A DNA stretch of 64,000 nt from JBFLYO01 sp040756745 (GCA_040756745.1 JBFLYO010000015.1:24765-88764); one strand, 5' to 3'; shown: positions 53,919 to 62,520, numbered from the stretch's first letter. Notes: generated by a model not told the origin, from the sequence alone. Translations and numbers: made by a program.

Positions 53919-54830
53919 ATGGATCGCAGGACATTTGTGAAGCGTGCAATCGGATCGCCGCTGGTTGCCGGGGCTGTCCTCGGCAGCGACGCGCTGCGCC
54001 ACTTTTTAGCCGCCGCCCCCCGTCCATACGACCTTGTGGCGGTCAAGGGAGGGGAACCGGAGGTCATGTTCGACCGCGCCATTGATGCAATGGGAGGCAT
54101 CGGGGCCTTTGTCAAGAAAGGACAGAAGGTCGTCGTGAAACCGAACATCGGGTGGGACGTCAGTCCCGAGCGTGCCGGCAATACGAACCCGAAGCTGGTG
54201 GCGAGGATTGTCAAGCGCTGTTACGAAGCGGGTGCGAAACAGGTGTATGTGTTCGATCATACCTGCGACGACTGGCGGGGTTGCTACCGGACCAGCGGCA
54301 TCGAAGCGTCCGCAAAAGCCGCGGGGGCGACGGTGGCACCGGGGCACAGCGAGAGCTACTACCAGGAGGTGTCGATCCGCGGGGGGCGCGTGATGAAGGA
54401 CGCCCGGGTGCATGAGCTGATCCTGGAATCCGATGTGTTTATCAACGTCCCGGTCCTGAAGGACCACGGTTCGGCCCGCCTCACCGCTTCGATGAAAAAC
54501 CTCATGGGGATCGTATGGGACCGGAGATTCTGGCATAAAAACGATCTGCATCAGTGCATTGCGGATTTTGCCGGGTATCGCGATCCGGACCTGAACGTCG
54601 TGGACGCCTATGCCGTGATGAAGCAGAACGGCCCGCGGGGCGTGTCCACCGGCGATGTTCAGATTATGAAGACCATGCTTGTCTCCACCGATATGGTGAC
54701 TGCCGATGTTGCGGGGGCGAAGCTCTTCGGACTGTCACCCGACGAGATCGGCTATATTCCCATCGCCGCACGCCAGGGGGTCGGGCGCATGGATCTGAAC
54801 GGGCTCAACATCAGTCGGATCACCCTCTGA
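53919..54830 (+). CDS. DUF362 protein with Tat signal
   Basis: 303 aa from the ATG at 53919, with GGGAGG upstream. The N-terminus MDRRTFVKRAIG is a twin-arginine motif followed by a hydrophobic stretch (PLVAGAVLG), so the protein is probably exported folded by Tat. The rest (VVVKPNIGWDVSP, VYVFDHTCDDW, NVPVLKDHGSARLTASMKNLMGI) is the DUF362 domain, found in iron-sulfur or metal-related proteins. No CxxC iron-sulfur motif is visible here. The next gene, 4 nt away, encodes a polyferredoxin, suggesting a joint redox function. Confidence 0.85.
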   Translation: MDRRTFVKRAIGSPLVAGAVLGSDALRHFLAAAPRPYDLVAVKGGEPEVMFDRAIDAMGGIGAFVKKGQKVVVKPNIGWDVSPERAGNTNPKLVARIVKRCYEAGAKQVYVFDHTCDDWRGCYRTSGIEASAKAAGATVAPGHSESYYQEVSIRGGRVMKDARVHELILESDVFINVPVLKDHGSARLTASMKNLMGIVWDRRFWHKNDLHQCIADFAGYRDPDLNVVDAYAVMKQNGPRGVSTGDVQIMKTMLVSTDMVTADVAGAKLFGLSPDEIGYIPIAARQGVGRMDLNGLNISRITL

Positions 54831-54834
54831 CCCG

Positions 54835-56394
54835 ATGCGTCTGCCGCATCTAAAAAATGTGCGGGTGGTCGTTTCGCTGCTGGTGTTTGTGATTGCGGCC
54901 GGCATGTTCCTCGACTTCACGGGAAACTTCCCCCGGGACGTGGCCTCAACCGTCACGTCGGTCCAGGTCGGCCCTTCCCTGATCCGGATCCTCACCACGA
55001 TCGCCTGGCCGGCGCTGGGCCTCGGCATTGCTCTGATCCTGACGATTGCATTCGGCCGCGTCTACTGCTCCTCACTCTGTCCCCTCGGAACTCTCCAGGA
55101 CATCCTCAGCCGACTCAACAGGAACAGAAACAGCAGGCGTCGATTCCGTTTCCGCCGGCAATACTATCTGCTTCATTACGCGCTCCTCCTGCTGGCGTCG
55201 GCGCTTGCTCTCGGCGGGAGCATCATGCTCATCACGCTTCTCGAGCCCTTCAGTACGTTCGGCCGATTGACAGTCGAACTCGCGAGACCGGCCGCCGTGC
55301 TCCTGCATAACGGCGCAGCTCTTGTCCTGGACGCCGTTGCAGTCTACTCCCTGTTCGCCGTCCCGCTTCATGTCGCTCCGCTCGGCCCACTCCTGGTGAC
55401 CATTCTGTTGCTCGCCGTGCTGTTCGTGATGTCGTACCGTGCCGGCCGGCTCTTCTGCAATACGCTTTGTCCCGTTGGGGCGATCCTTGGTCTGATCTCG
55501 CGGGTCTCGGTGTTCCGCATCGTGTTCGACCGGAGCTTGTGCAGCGACTGCGGGCTATGTGAGAAAGTCTGCAAGGCGGGATGCATCGATAGCAAACGGA
55601 TGAGTGTCGATTTCAGCGCATGCGTGGGCTGTTTCAATTGCATGGAGGTTTGCCCGACGTCGGGAGTTCTTTTCGAGAGGAGGTATGGAAGCAGGAACGT
55701 GACGGCGGCACTTCCGGTTGACCGGCGCCGGCGGAAGATGCTGCAGGATGCCGCGGCGATGGTTGCAGGGTCGGCAATCATGCCGGGCGACTCTTTGAAG
55801 GCAGTCCTCCCGCCGGCCACCGGAAAATCACGAACCACCAGGCCGATAACGCCGCCGGGCTCACGCGGGCTGGACCACTTTACGTCGCGCTGCACTGCGT
55901 GTCATTTGTGCGTCTCGGCCTGTCCAACGCAGATCCTCACTCCGGTCTTCCTTGATTACGGGCTGGACGGGATACTGCAGCCGTGCATGGACTACGAGAT
56001 CGGCTCATGCAGCTATGACTGTGTGGTCTGCGGCGAGGTGTGTCCGAGCGGGGCGATCCTCCCGCTTCCAGTCGAGACTAAGAAGCTCGTCCAGATCGGC
56101 AAGGCGACGTTCATCAAGGACGAATGCATCGTCGTTACCAAGAAGACCGATTGCGGTGCCTGTGCGGAGCACTGCCCGACGAAAGCGGTTCGGATGGTGC
56201 CGTACGAAGGGAGGCTCAGAATCCCGGAGCTGAACAACGACCTCTGCATCGGGTGCGGGGCATGCGAGCACCCCTGCCCCACGACGCCGAACAAGGCGAT
56301 CTATGTTGAGGCAAACCCGGTGCACCTAATCGCAAAGAAGCCCGAAGAGAAGAAGATTGAGGTGAAGGAGGAGGGGGCTGAGTTTCCTTTTTGA
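54835..56394 (+). CDS. Membrane polyferredoxin (NapH/NosR-like, with extra 4Fe-4S modules)
   Basis: 519 aa. The N-terminal half has four or five membrane spans and two NapH-type motifs, CSSLCPLG (about residue 78) and CNTLCPVG (about 210). Then come at least five ferredoxin-type clusters: CSDCGLCEKVC, CVGCFNCMEVCP, CTACHLCVSACP, CVVCGEVCP with C-SYDC before it, CGACAEHCP and CIGCGACEHPCP. The C-terminal part resembles NapG. It can pass electrons through the inner membrane to a periplasmic or cytoplasmic partner; the adjacent Tat-exported DUF362 protein is a candidate. Partner and substrate are unknown. Confidence 0.87.
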   Translation: MRLPHLKNVRVVVSLLVFVIAAGMFLDFTGNFPRDVASTVTSVQVGPSLIRILTTIAWPALGLGIALILTIAFGRVYCSSLCPLGTLQDILSRLNRNRNSRRRFRFRRQYYLLHYALLLLASALALGGSIMLITLLEPFSTFGRLTVELARPAAVLLHNGAALVLDAVAVYSLFAVPLHVAPLGPLLVTILLLAVLFVMSYRAGRLFCNTLCPVGAILGLISRVSVFRIVFDRSLCSDCGLCEKVCKAGCIDSKRMSVDFSACVGCFNCMEVCPTSGVLFERRYGSRNVTAALPVDRRRRKMLQDAAAMVAGSAIMPGDSLKAVLPPATGKSRTTRPITPPGSRGLDHFTSRCTACHLCVSACPTQILTPVFLDYGLDGILQPCMDYEIGSCSYDCVVCGEVCPSGAILPLPVETKKLVQIGKATFIKDECIVVTKKTDCGACAEHCPTKAVRMVPYEGRLRIPELNNDLCIGCGACEHPCPTTPNKAIYVEANPVHLIAKKPEEKKIEVKEEGAEFPF

Positions 56395-56493
56395 ACAATG
56401 TGGGGGGAGAAATCAGTAGGCAGAAATCAGAAGTCAGAAAGAGGAGGGTCGACCGGGGGGACGGGGAGACTGGGGGACGAGGAGATGGACTTC

Positions 56494-56561
56494 CTTAATC
56501 TCAATCTCGACCTCGATCTCAGTCTCGATCTCAATCTCGATCTTATTCTCAATCTCAACCT
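56494..56561. repeat. (TCAATC/TCGATC)n tract (copy 2)
   Basis: Units of CTCAATCTCGA-type hexamers in the 189-nt gap after the polyferredoxin gene. Same unit as the tract at 50060. The flanks contain AGAAATCAGAAGTCAGAAAG and poly-G/A stretches; no gene is seen in this gap. Confidence 0.75.
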
Positions 56562-56583
56562 GCTTTCCCCCTTAACCTTAACC

Positions 56584-57552
56584 TCACTCGTAGTAATTCT
56601 TTTCCCACGCATGCCTTCTCAGCTCCCCGATCATCCGGTCGCTGAGACTCCTCCCGTCCGACACCCCGCAATTCGCCCGCACATTTTTCACCGTCCGCAT
56701 GCCGGGGATGACGGTTGACACCGCGGGAGGGTGGAGGCAGAAGCGGAGGGCCAGTTCGGGGAGCGTAGCCGCTTCCGGACCGAGAAGCCTGGCGAGCGCG
56801 GCTGCTCTTCGCACGACCTCTTCTTTCCGGTTTCCGCGGAAGTAATTGTCGCGGAAATCTCCTTTCTCGAACTTGGTGTCCGTCGTGATCGATCCGGTGA
56901 GCGCTCCTTCATCGAACGGGACGCGCACGATGATACCGATGTTGTGTTCGCGGCAGTACGGGAACAACTCCCGGTCCGGCGTCTGGTCATAGATATTATA
57001 TATGACCTGGAACGAATCGATCGATCCCGTTTTCGCGGCCTTGAGTGCGTTGTAGGGCTGATGGTCGTTGATCGAGATCCCCGCGAACCGGACCTTCCCT
57101 GCCTTCTTCAAGTCCTCAAATGCCCGTTTCCACTCATCGAGGTCGGCCCAGTCGTCGTGCCAGACGTGCAACTGCTGGACGTCGATCCTCTCAATTCCGA
57201 GATTCCTGAGGCTCTTTTCGGTGCACTCGATAATATAGGGGTACGGGAAGGCTGCGCTGAGGGGAACCCCTTTCCGGGCCGGCCACTCACCGTTTTTGGG
57301 TGGGATCTTTGTCGCCACGGCGATGGTTTCCCGCCGTTCCTTCAGGACCTTGCCGACGAGTTTCTCACTGTGGCCATCGCCGTAGGCCAGTGCGGTGTCG
57401 ATGAAATTTATGCCGAGGTCGGCCGCAGCGTGAAGCGCCCTGATCGCTTCTGCGTCATCGCCGCCGCGCCACCATGCGCCTCCGATCCCCCAGGCGCCGT
57501 AGCCGATTTCAGAAACACGAAGGCCTGTGTTGCCAAGTGGGCGGTAATTCAT
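56584..57552 (-). CDS. Aldo/keto reductase
   Basis: 322 aa on the minus strand, start ATG at 57552. The motifs are GAWGIGGAWW, DLGINFIDTALAYGDGHSE (with catalytic Asp and Tyr), ATKIPPKNG, RIDVQQLHVWHDDW and the C-terminal STVIPGMRTVKNVRANC. This is the NADPH-dependent reductase family; substrate unknown. A neighbour tRNA-Arg on the same strand lies upstream. Confidence 0.92.
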   Translation of the reverse strand: MNYRPLGNTGLRVSEIGYGAWGIGGAWWRGGDDAEAIRALHAAADLGINFIDTALAYGDGHSEKLVGKVLKERRETIAVATKIPPKNGEWPARKGVPLSAAFPYPYIIECTEKSLRNLGIERIDVQQLHVWHDDWADLDEWKRAFEDLKKAGKVRFAGISINDHQPYNALKAAKTGSIDSFQVIYNIYDQTPDRELFPYCREHNIGIIVRVPFDEGALTGSITTDTKFEKGDFRDNYFRGNRKEEVVRRAAALARLLGPEAATLPELALRFCLHPPAVSTVIPGMRTVKNVRANCGVSDGRSLSDRMIGELRRHAWEKNYYE

Positions 57553-57601
57553 GGAAGGTCATGAGGAAGTCGAGGGAAGGAACGAGGCTCATCGGCCAGG
57601 T

Positions 57602-57681
57602 CAATTGACAATAGACACTTGACAATAGACAATTGACAACCGGTTGTCAATCGTCAATCGTCCATGGTCAATCGTCAATTG
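57602..57681. repeat. 80-bp palindrome beside tRNA-Arg (copy 2)
   Basis: Two 40-nt arms meet at ACAACCGGTTGT in the centre. The left arm begins CAATTGACAATAGACACTTG. It ends 4 nt (GTTG) before the tRNA 3' end, the same placing as at 50604. GACAATTGAC-like units are shared by both copies. Confidence 0.85.
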
Positions 57682-57685
57682 GTTG

Positions 57686-57759
57686 TGCACCCGGAGGGAC
57701 TCGAACCCCCAACCCTCAGATCCGTAGTCTGATGCTCTATCCAATTGAGCCACGGGTGC
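57686..57759 (-). tRNA. tRNA-Arg (anticodon ACG)
   Basis: On the minus strand the acceptor stem is GCACCCG/CGGGTGC, D arm GTGGCTCAATTGGATAGAGCA, anticodon stem-loop TCAGA-CTACGGA-TCTGA (ACG), T arm GGGGGTTCGAGTCCCTC. No CCA is encoded. It closely resembles the TCG copy at 50688. A34 in this anticodon is the target of TadA, whose gene is at 50110. Confidence 0.94.
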
Positions 57760-57773
57760 TTGGTCACAGCGTG

Positions 57774-57844
57774 GCCCCCAGCCACGTCGAGGGGCTACGG
57801 GTTATCACAGAATAGCCCCGAGCACAGTCGAGGGGCATGGGTGC
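57774..57844. repeat. Two REP-like GC hairpins with tRNA-like tails
   Basis: GCCCC...GGGGC hairpins at 57774-57795 and 57815-57836, the first followed by TACGGGT and the second by ATGGGTGC. They are diverged copies of the element at 50775. The rest of the 164-nt gap, up to 57923, holds an A-rich stretch and no gene. Confidence 0.65.
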
Positions 57845-57923
57845 GGCAAAATCTCGAAATTCCCAGTAGACTAGGATAAAAAAATTTGACAACTTATGCA
57901 AGAACACTCCCGGAGTTGACAGC

Positions 57924-58970
57924 ATGCCTGATACGTTGTTCCTTGGGAACTTGGTGAAGGATTGGCTGATCGCAGTCGGCATTGCCATCGCGGCCTTCTT
58001 CATCATGAAGACGTTGCAGCGCGCGATCGTTCGTCGTGTCGGGAAATTTGCGGAGAAGACAAGGACAGAGCTCGACGATCTTCTCGTGGGCGCTCTGCGG
58101 AAGACCCGGTTGTACTTTTTCGTCGTTATTGCTCTCTACCTCGGCGCGCAGGCACTCACGCTTTCTCCTCCCGCCGATCGGATCCTGAATGCGGTGTTGG
58201 TGCTGGGCACTCTGCTCCAGGCCGCCATCTGGGGAAACGCCGCCATTGCGTTTTTTCTCCAACGAGCGCTCAGGCAGCGTACGGAAGCGGACCCTGGCCG
58301 CGCAACTACGCTTTCAGCACTCGGCGTGGTCGCCAAGATCGTCCTCTGGTCGATCCTCATCCTCCTGGCACTGGACAACCTCGGCGTCAATATCACCGGG
58401 CTCATCGCCGGGCTCGGCATCGGAGGCATCGCTGTGGCGCTGGCCCTTCAGAATATCCTCGGCGATCTCTTCGCGTCGCTCTCTATTGCGCTGGACAAGC
58501 CGTTCGTGATCGGGGACTTCATTGTCGTCGACGAGTTCCTGGGAACCGTCGACCACATCGGGCTGAAAACCACGCGGATGCGAAGCCTCTCCGGCGAGGA
58601 GGTCATTTTCTCGAACACCGATCTGCTGAAGAGCAGGATCCGGAACTTCAAGCGGATGTACGAGCGCCGCGTTGTCTTTGGGATTGGTGTCACCTACGAG
58701 ACTCCGCATGATCGCCTCGCTGGGATCCCTGCCATCCTGAAACGCATACTCGAGTCGCACACGGATGTGAGATTCGACAGAGCCCATTTCAAGGAATTTG
58801 CGGACTCGTCCCTCAACTTCGAGGTGGTCTATTTCGTCACCACTCCCGACTACAATAGATACATGGATATCCAGCAGTCGATCAATCTCGAGATCTACCG
58901 GCAGTTCCATGCAGCGGGAATCGCGTTTGCCTATCCGACGCGGACTATCTACGTGCAGAACCCCCCGTGA
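57924..58970 (+). CDS. MscS-family mechanosensitive channel
   Basis: 348 aa. Three or four N-terminal hydrophobic spans precede the pore-lining helix (GLIAGLGIGGIAVALALQNI, about residues 155-175), then the beta domain IGDFIVVDEFLGTVDHIGLKTTRMRSL and IRNFKRMYER. The family signature is complete. It would open on osmotic downshift. CCCGGAG lies upstream of the ATG. No neighbour shares an obvious function. Confidence 0.93.
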   Translation: MPDTLFLGNLVKDWLIAVGIAIAAFFIMKTLQRAIVRRVGKFAEKTRTELDDLLVGALRKTRLYFFVVIALYLGAQALTLSPPADRILNAVLVLGTLLQAAIWGNAAIAFFLQRALRQRTEADPGRATTLSALGVVAKIVLWSILILLALDNLGVNITGLIAGLGIGGIAVALALQNILGDLFASLSIALDKPFVIGDFIVVDEFLGTVDHIGLKTTRMRSLSGEEVIFSNTDLLKSRIRNFKRMYERRVVFGIGVTYETPHDRLAGIPAILKRILESHTDVRFDRAHFKEFADSSLNFEVVYFVTTPDYNRYMDIQQSINLEIYRQFHAAGIAFAYPTRTIYVQNPP

Positions 58971-59203
58971 AGGATTCCGGCCTGAGTAGTAGGGCGTAAA
59001 CGAATCCCGGCAAGCTTGCTTCGTCAGGGACAGTTGCGTATTGCCCGCGAAATCTCGATCTTGTTGAGGGCAGCCTAACCGTCTCCGCTGCATCGTTCCC
59101 GCTCGCAGAGCGTAGAACCACCAGGACCTGCCCCGGCAACCAGAGTTCTTTGTCAGATCGTGAATCAATCGCATCGCCACCCTCATCGGACGTGAAGGAC
59201 GCA
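58971..59203. other. Gene-poor gap before the sigma-factor gene
   Basis: A 233-nt stretch with no tRNA, terminator or gene that I can support. It contains a short GCAAGCTTGC palindrome and a weakly open frame that continues into the sigma factor. The sigma gene may start at TTG 59150 or GTG 59192 instead of GTG 59204. Confidence 0.5.
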
Positions 59204-60475
59204 GTGAGTAGAGAAGATCCGACGATCAGTGATGACGCCCGCACGCGCGTGGGACGTGAGGTCGATGCGATTTACCGGTCCGATGCACGGCGCATTCTCT
59301 CCACGCTGATCCGGCTTCTCGGGGATTTTGATCTGGCCGAGGAGTCGCTGCACGATGCCTTCACCGCCGCGATGGAACAATGGCCGCGTGAAGGAATCCC
59401 CGCCAACCCTCGCGCCTGGCTTGTGTCCGCCGGTCGCTTCAAAGGCATCGACTCTCTCCGCAGGCGTGCCCGCTTCGATGAGTCTGTCGAAGAGATCGCA
59501 GCACAGCTCGGGACCGACCGTCACGACGAGCCGGCACCGGCCGAACAGAGTGTGCCGGACGATGAGCTACGACTCATCTTCACCTGCTGCCACCCCGCCC
59601 TTCCCGCTGAGGCTCGCGTCGCCCTGACGCTGCGTGAAGTCTGCGGCCTTACGACAGAGGAAATAGCCCGAGCGTTTCTCGCCTCACCACCCACCATCGC
59701 CCAGCGCATCGTTCGCGCAAAGGCGAAAATTCGTGATGCACGAATTCCCTTCCAGGTTCCCGCCCCGGCAGACCTCTCCGGCCGACTCGAGACCGTTCTG
59801 CAGGTAATCTACCTCGTGTTCAACGAAGGATACTCAGCCTCGTCGGGATCCGCGCTGACGCGGGCCGATCTTTCGGGCGAGGCGATCCGGCTTGGCGGCG
59901 TGCTGATGGAGCTCCTCCCTGATCCGGAGGTTACGGGTTTGCTTGCCTTGATGCTCCTCCAGGAATCTCGACGACAGGCGCGCACGACACCCGCCGGCGA
60001 AATTGTCCTTCTGGAACAACAAAACCGTTCGTTGTGGAACCGTGATCAGATTGCGAAAGGGAGGGCCCTGGTTGAACGCGCCTTTCAATCAGGCCGCGTC
60101 GGGCCCTACCTGCTCCAGGCTGCGATCGCGTTAGTCCATGCCGAGGCGCCCAGCGCCGCGGCGACCAATTGGAAAAGAATCGTCAGCTGGTACGACATGC
60201 TGTTGTCTCTGGTTCCGTCCCCGGTCGTTGAATTGAATCGTGCCGTGGCTGTGGCGATGCGCGACGGTCCGGAAGCGGGATTATCTCTTATTGATCGGCT
60301 CCTTGCACGCGGCGATCTCGCGGAGTATCATCTCGCGCATTCAGCAAAGGCCGATTTGTGCCGTCGTCTCGGCCGCAGCGCGGACGCTCGAGCTGCATAC
60401 GAACGGGCGATCGCACTCACACGCCTCGACCCTGAACGAAGGTTCCTCGAACGACGGTTGGAAGAATTGGGATAA
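59204..60475 (+). CDS. ECF42-type RNA polymerase sigma factor with C-terminal extension
   Basis: 423 aa from GTG 59204; GTG 59192 and TTG 59150 are alternatives. The sigma-2 region is DAIYRSDARRILSTLIRLLGDFDLAEESLHDAF and WLVSAGRFKGIDSLRRRARFDE; sigma-4 is REVCGLTTEEIARAFLASPPTIAQRIVRAKAKIRDA. The C-terminal 220 residues (NEGYSASSGS, LNRAVAVAMRDGPEAGL, YHLAHSAKADLCRRLGR) resemble the TPR-like extension of ECF42 factors. ECF42 genes are known to stand beside DGPF genes, and three are found here, so this is probably an autoregulated module with no classical anti-sigma factor. Confidence 0.9.
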   Translation: MSREDPTISDDARTRVGREVDAIYRSDARRILSTLIRLLGDFDLAEESLHDAFTAAMEQWPREGIPANPRAWLVSAGRFKGIDSLRRRARFDESVEEIAAQLGTDRHDEPAPAEQSVPDDELRLIFTCCHPALPAEARVALTLREVCGLTTEEIARAFLASPPTIAQRIVRAKAKIRDARIPFQVPAPADLSGRLETVLQVIYLVFNEGYSASSGSALTRADLSGEAIRLGGVLMELLPDPEVTGLLALMLLQESRRQARTTPAGEIVLLEQQNRSLWNRDQIAKGRALVERAFQSGRVGPYLLQAAIALVHAEAPSAAATNWKRIVSWYDMLLSLVPSPVVELNRAVAVAMRDGPEAGLSLIDRLLARGDLAEYHLAHSAKADLCRRLGRSADARAAYERAIALTRLDPERRFLERRLEELG

Positions 60476-60574
60476 TACCGGATACGCATGCACTTTCGGA
60501 GGGTACGGCTGTCGATTTTGCCCGGTGGTACACGACAATAGCATACGGTGCCAGCATCGAATGAAGGAGTCCGC

Positions 60575-60931
60575 ATGAAATACCTCTGTCTTGTTTACGG
60601 CGAGGAGAAGAAGATCCAGGCCATGGACGATGATGAATGCATGGAATATGATGCGGCAATCCGCAAGGACGGCCGCTGTCTCGCCTCCGAGGCGCTGCAG
60701 CCGGTGCAGACTGCCACGACCGTGAGAGTGCGCGAGGGAAAGGTCTCCATTACCGACGGTCCGTTCGCGGAGACAAAAGAACAGCTTGCCGGCTTCTACC
60801 TGATTGAGGCAAACGATCTGGATGAGGCCCTCGGGATGGCCGCAGAAATACCCCCCGCCCGGGTGGGATGCATTGAGGTGAGGCCGATACGGCAGTTAGT
60901 GAACACGCGCGGTGAGACAAGGATAATATAA
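60575..60931 (+). CDS. DGPF/YCII-related protein (first of three)
   Basis: 118 aa from the ATG at 60575 with AAGGAGT before it. It has YLCLVYGEEKKI and the DGPF signature SITDGPFAETKEQLAGFYLI, and the C-terminal CIEVRPI. The function of DGPF proteins is not known; family members are linked to ECF42 sigma factors and proposed to help in signalling. It is followed by an AAGGAGG site for the Asp-box gene. Confidence 0.9.
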   Translation: MKYLCLVYGEEKKIQAMDDDECMEYDAAIRKDGRCLASEALQPVQTATTVRVREGKVSITDGPFAETKEQLAGFYLIEANDLDEALGMAAEIPPARVGCIEVRPIRQLVNTRGETRII

Positions 60932-60941
60932 AGGAGGCCCA

Positions 60942-62129
60942 ATGAGCGGAGTTCGAGTACTGGTCGGAACGCGCAAAGGCGCATTCATACTGACGTCCGA
61001 CGGCAAACGGCAGAAGTGGGAGGTGAGCGGCCCGCATTTTGCAGGGTGGGAGATCTATCATATGAAAGGATCCACCGTCGACCCTAACCGCATCTACGTA
61101 TCGCAGACGAGCGGCTGGTTCGGCCAGATCATTCAGCGGTCCGACGACGGGGGCAAGACGTGGTTTCAGCCCGGGACTCCTGCCGGCCAGGAGGAAAAAA
61201 CGCCGGAAGGCTTCCCCAAAGGAGAGAGCAACAAGTTCGTATACGACACGTCGGACAAGTCCGGGAAACCCTTGACAACGCATCAATGGTATGACGGAAC
61301 CCAGCACCCCTGGGAATTCAAGCGCGTCTGGCATCTGGAGCCGTCCTATGCGAACGCCGACACGGTGTATGCAGGAGTTGAGGATGCGGCGTTGTTCAAA
61401 TCCGCGGATGGAGGGAAGACCTGGCAGGAACTCTCCGGCCTGCGCGGCCACGGCACAGGTCCCAACTGGATGCCGGGAGCAGGAGGGATGTGCCTGCATA
61501 CCGTGATCCTCGATCCGGCCAATCCGCAGAGAATCTATATCGCGATCTCCGCGGCCGGCGCGTTCCGCACGGATGACGGGGGCAAATCGTGGAAGCCGAT
61601 TAACCGCGGACTGGTGTCCCAGTACATACCCGATCCCAACGCCGAGATCGGCCACTGCGTCCACCATGTCGCGATGCATCGCTCGCACCCGAACGTGCTC
61701 TTCATGCAAAAGCACTGGGACGTCATGCGCAGCGACGATGCCGGAGATACCTGGCACGAAGTGAGCGGCAACCTGCCGACCGATTTCGGGTTTGTGATCG
61801 ACGTGCACGCGCATGAGCCGGAGACGATCTATGTCGTACCGATCAAGAGCGACTCGGAGCACTTCCCGCCCGATGGGAAGCTGCGCGTCTATCGGAGTCG
61901 GAAAGGGGGCAACGAGTGGGAGGCGTTGACGAATGGACTGCCGCAGAAGGACTGCTACGTGAACATCCTGCGTGATGCCATGGCCGTCGATTCGCTCGAC
62001 AAGTGCGGCGTGTATTTCGGGACAACCGGCGGGCAGGTCTACGCCTCGTCGGATGCCGGTGACCACTGGTCCCCTATCGTCCGCGACCTGCCGGCGGTGT
62101 TGTCTGTCGAAGCCCAGACATTACCATGA
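60942..62129 (+). CDS. Asp-box (BNR) repeat protein
   Basis: 395 aa from the ATG at 60942, with an excellent AAGGAGG 4 nt upstream. Five Asp-box type motifs S/T-x-D-x-G-x-x-W occur (SDDGGKTW at about 66, SADGGKTW, TDDGGKSW, SDDAGDTW and SSDAGDHW), spread along a beta-propeller-like sequence. There is no signal peptide, so it appears to be cytoplasmic. It resembles the sialidase/WD40 superfamily, but no catalytic residues are recognised. It is in the ECF42 operon and overlaps the next gene by ATGA. Confidence 0.85.
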   Translation: MSGVRVLVGTRKGAFILTSDGKRQKWEVSGPHFAGWEIYHMKGSTVDPNRIYVSQTSGWFGQIIQRSDDGGKTWFQPGTPAGQEEKTPEGFPKGESNKFVYDTSDKSGKPLTTHQWYDGTQHPWEFKRVWHLEPSYANADTVYAGVEDAALFKSADGGKTWQELSGLRGHGTGPNWMPGAGGMCLHTVILDPANPQRIYIAISAAGAFRTDDGGKSWKPINRGLVSQYIPDPNAEIGHCVHHVAMHRSHPNVLFMQKHWDVMRSDDAGDTWHEVSGNLPTDFGFVIDVHAHEPETIYVVPIKSDSEHFPPDGKLRVYRSRKGGNEWEALTNGLPQKDCYVNILRDAMAVDSLDKCGVYFGTTGGQVYASSDAGDHWSPIVRDLPAVLSVEAQTLP

Positions 62130-62425
62130 TCATCCGTGTCACCCTGCCACACCATCTCCGGACGCTCGCCCATGTCGGTGGCGAGGTGGCAATCGAAGTT
62201 GTCGGGCCGGTCACGCAGCGGACAGTGCTGAGCGCAATTGAGGATCGCTATCCGATGCTGCGGGGGGCGATTCGCGATCACGTGACGCACCAGCGTCGGC
62301 CGTTCCTTCGTTTCTTCGCCTGCAAGCAGGATCTCTCTCTTGACTCCCCCGATGCTCCCCTCCCTGAAGCGGTGGCATCGGGGGAGGAACCTTTCCTCGT
62401 TGTCGGTGCGATCGCCGGAGGGTAA
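62126..62425 (+). CDS. ThiS/MoaD-like ubiquitin-fold protein
   Basis: 99 aa, ATGA-coupled to the Asp-box gene. The sequence (MIIRVTLPHHLRTLAHVGGEV; ILSAIEDRYPMLRGAI-type middle; FLVVGAIAGG end) fits the beta-grasp fold of ThiS/MoaD, with a C-terminal Gly-Gly that in the family is adenylated and thiocarboxylated by an E1-like enzyme. No E1-like gene (ThiF/MoeB) is in the window. A role as sulfur carrier or protein modifier in an ECF42 operon is unproven. Confidence 0.75.
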   Translation: MIIRVTLPHHLRTLAHVGGEVAIEVVGPVTQRTVLSAIEDRYPMLRGAIRDHVTHQRRPFLRFFACKQDLSLDSPDAPLPEAVASGEEPFLVVGAIAGG

Positions 62426-62520
62426 ACAGTCCACTTCCGAAGGCTGTCGATTCCGCACCCTCTCGTACGACTAACATGTGAAGTCGAGAATCACGCATTG
62501 ATCAATCAGACGGAGGTTCT

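Noticed and set aside
57887..57923. Classical -35/-10 promoter (TTGACA at 57887) before the MscS gene
   Set aside because: No -10 element is found at the right spacing (CCCGGA stands there).
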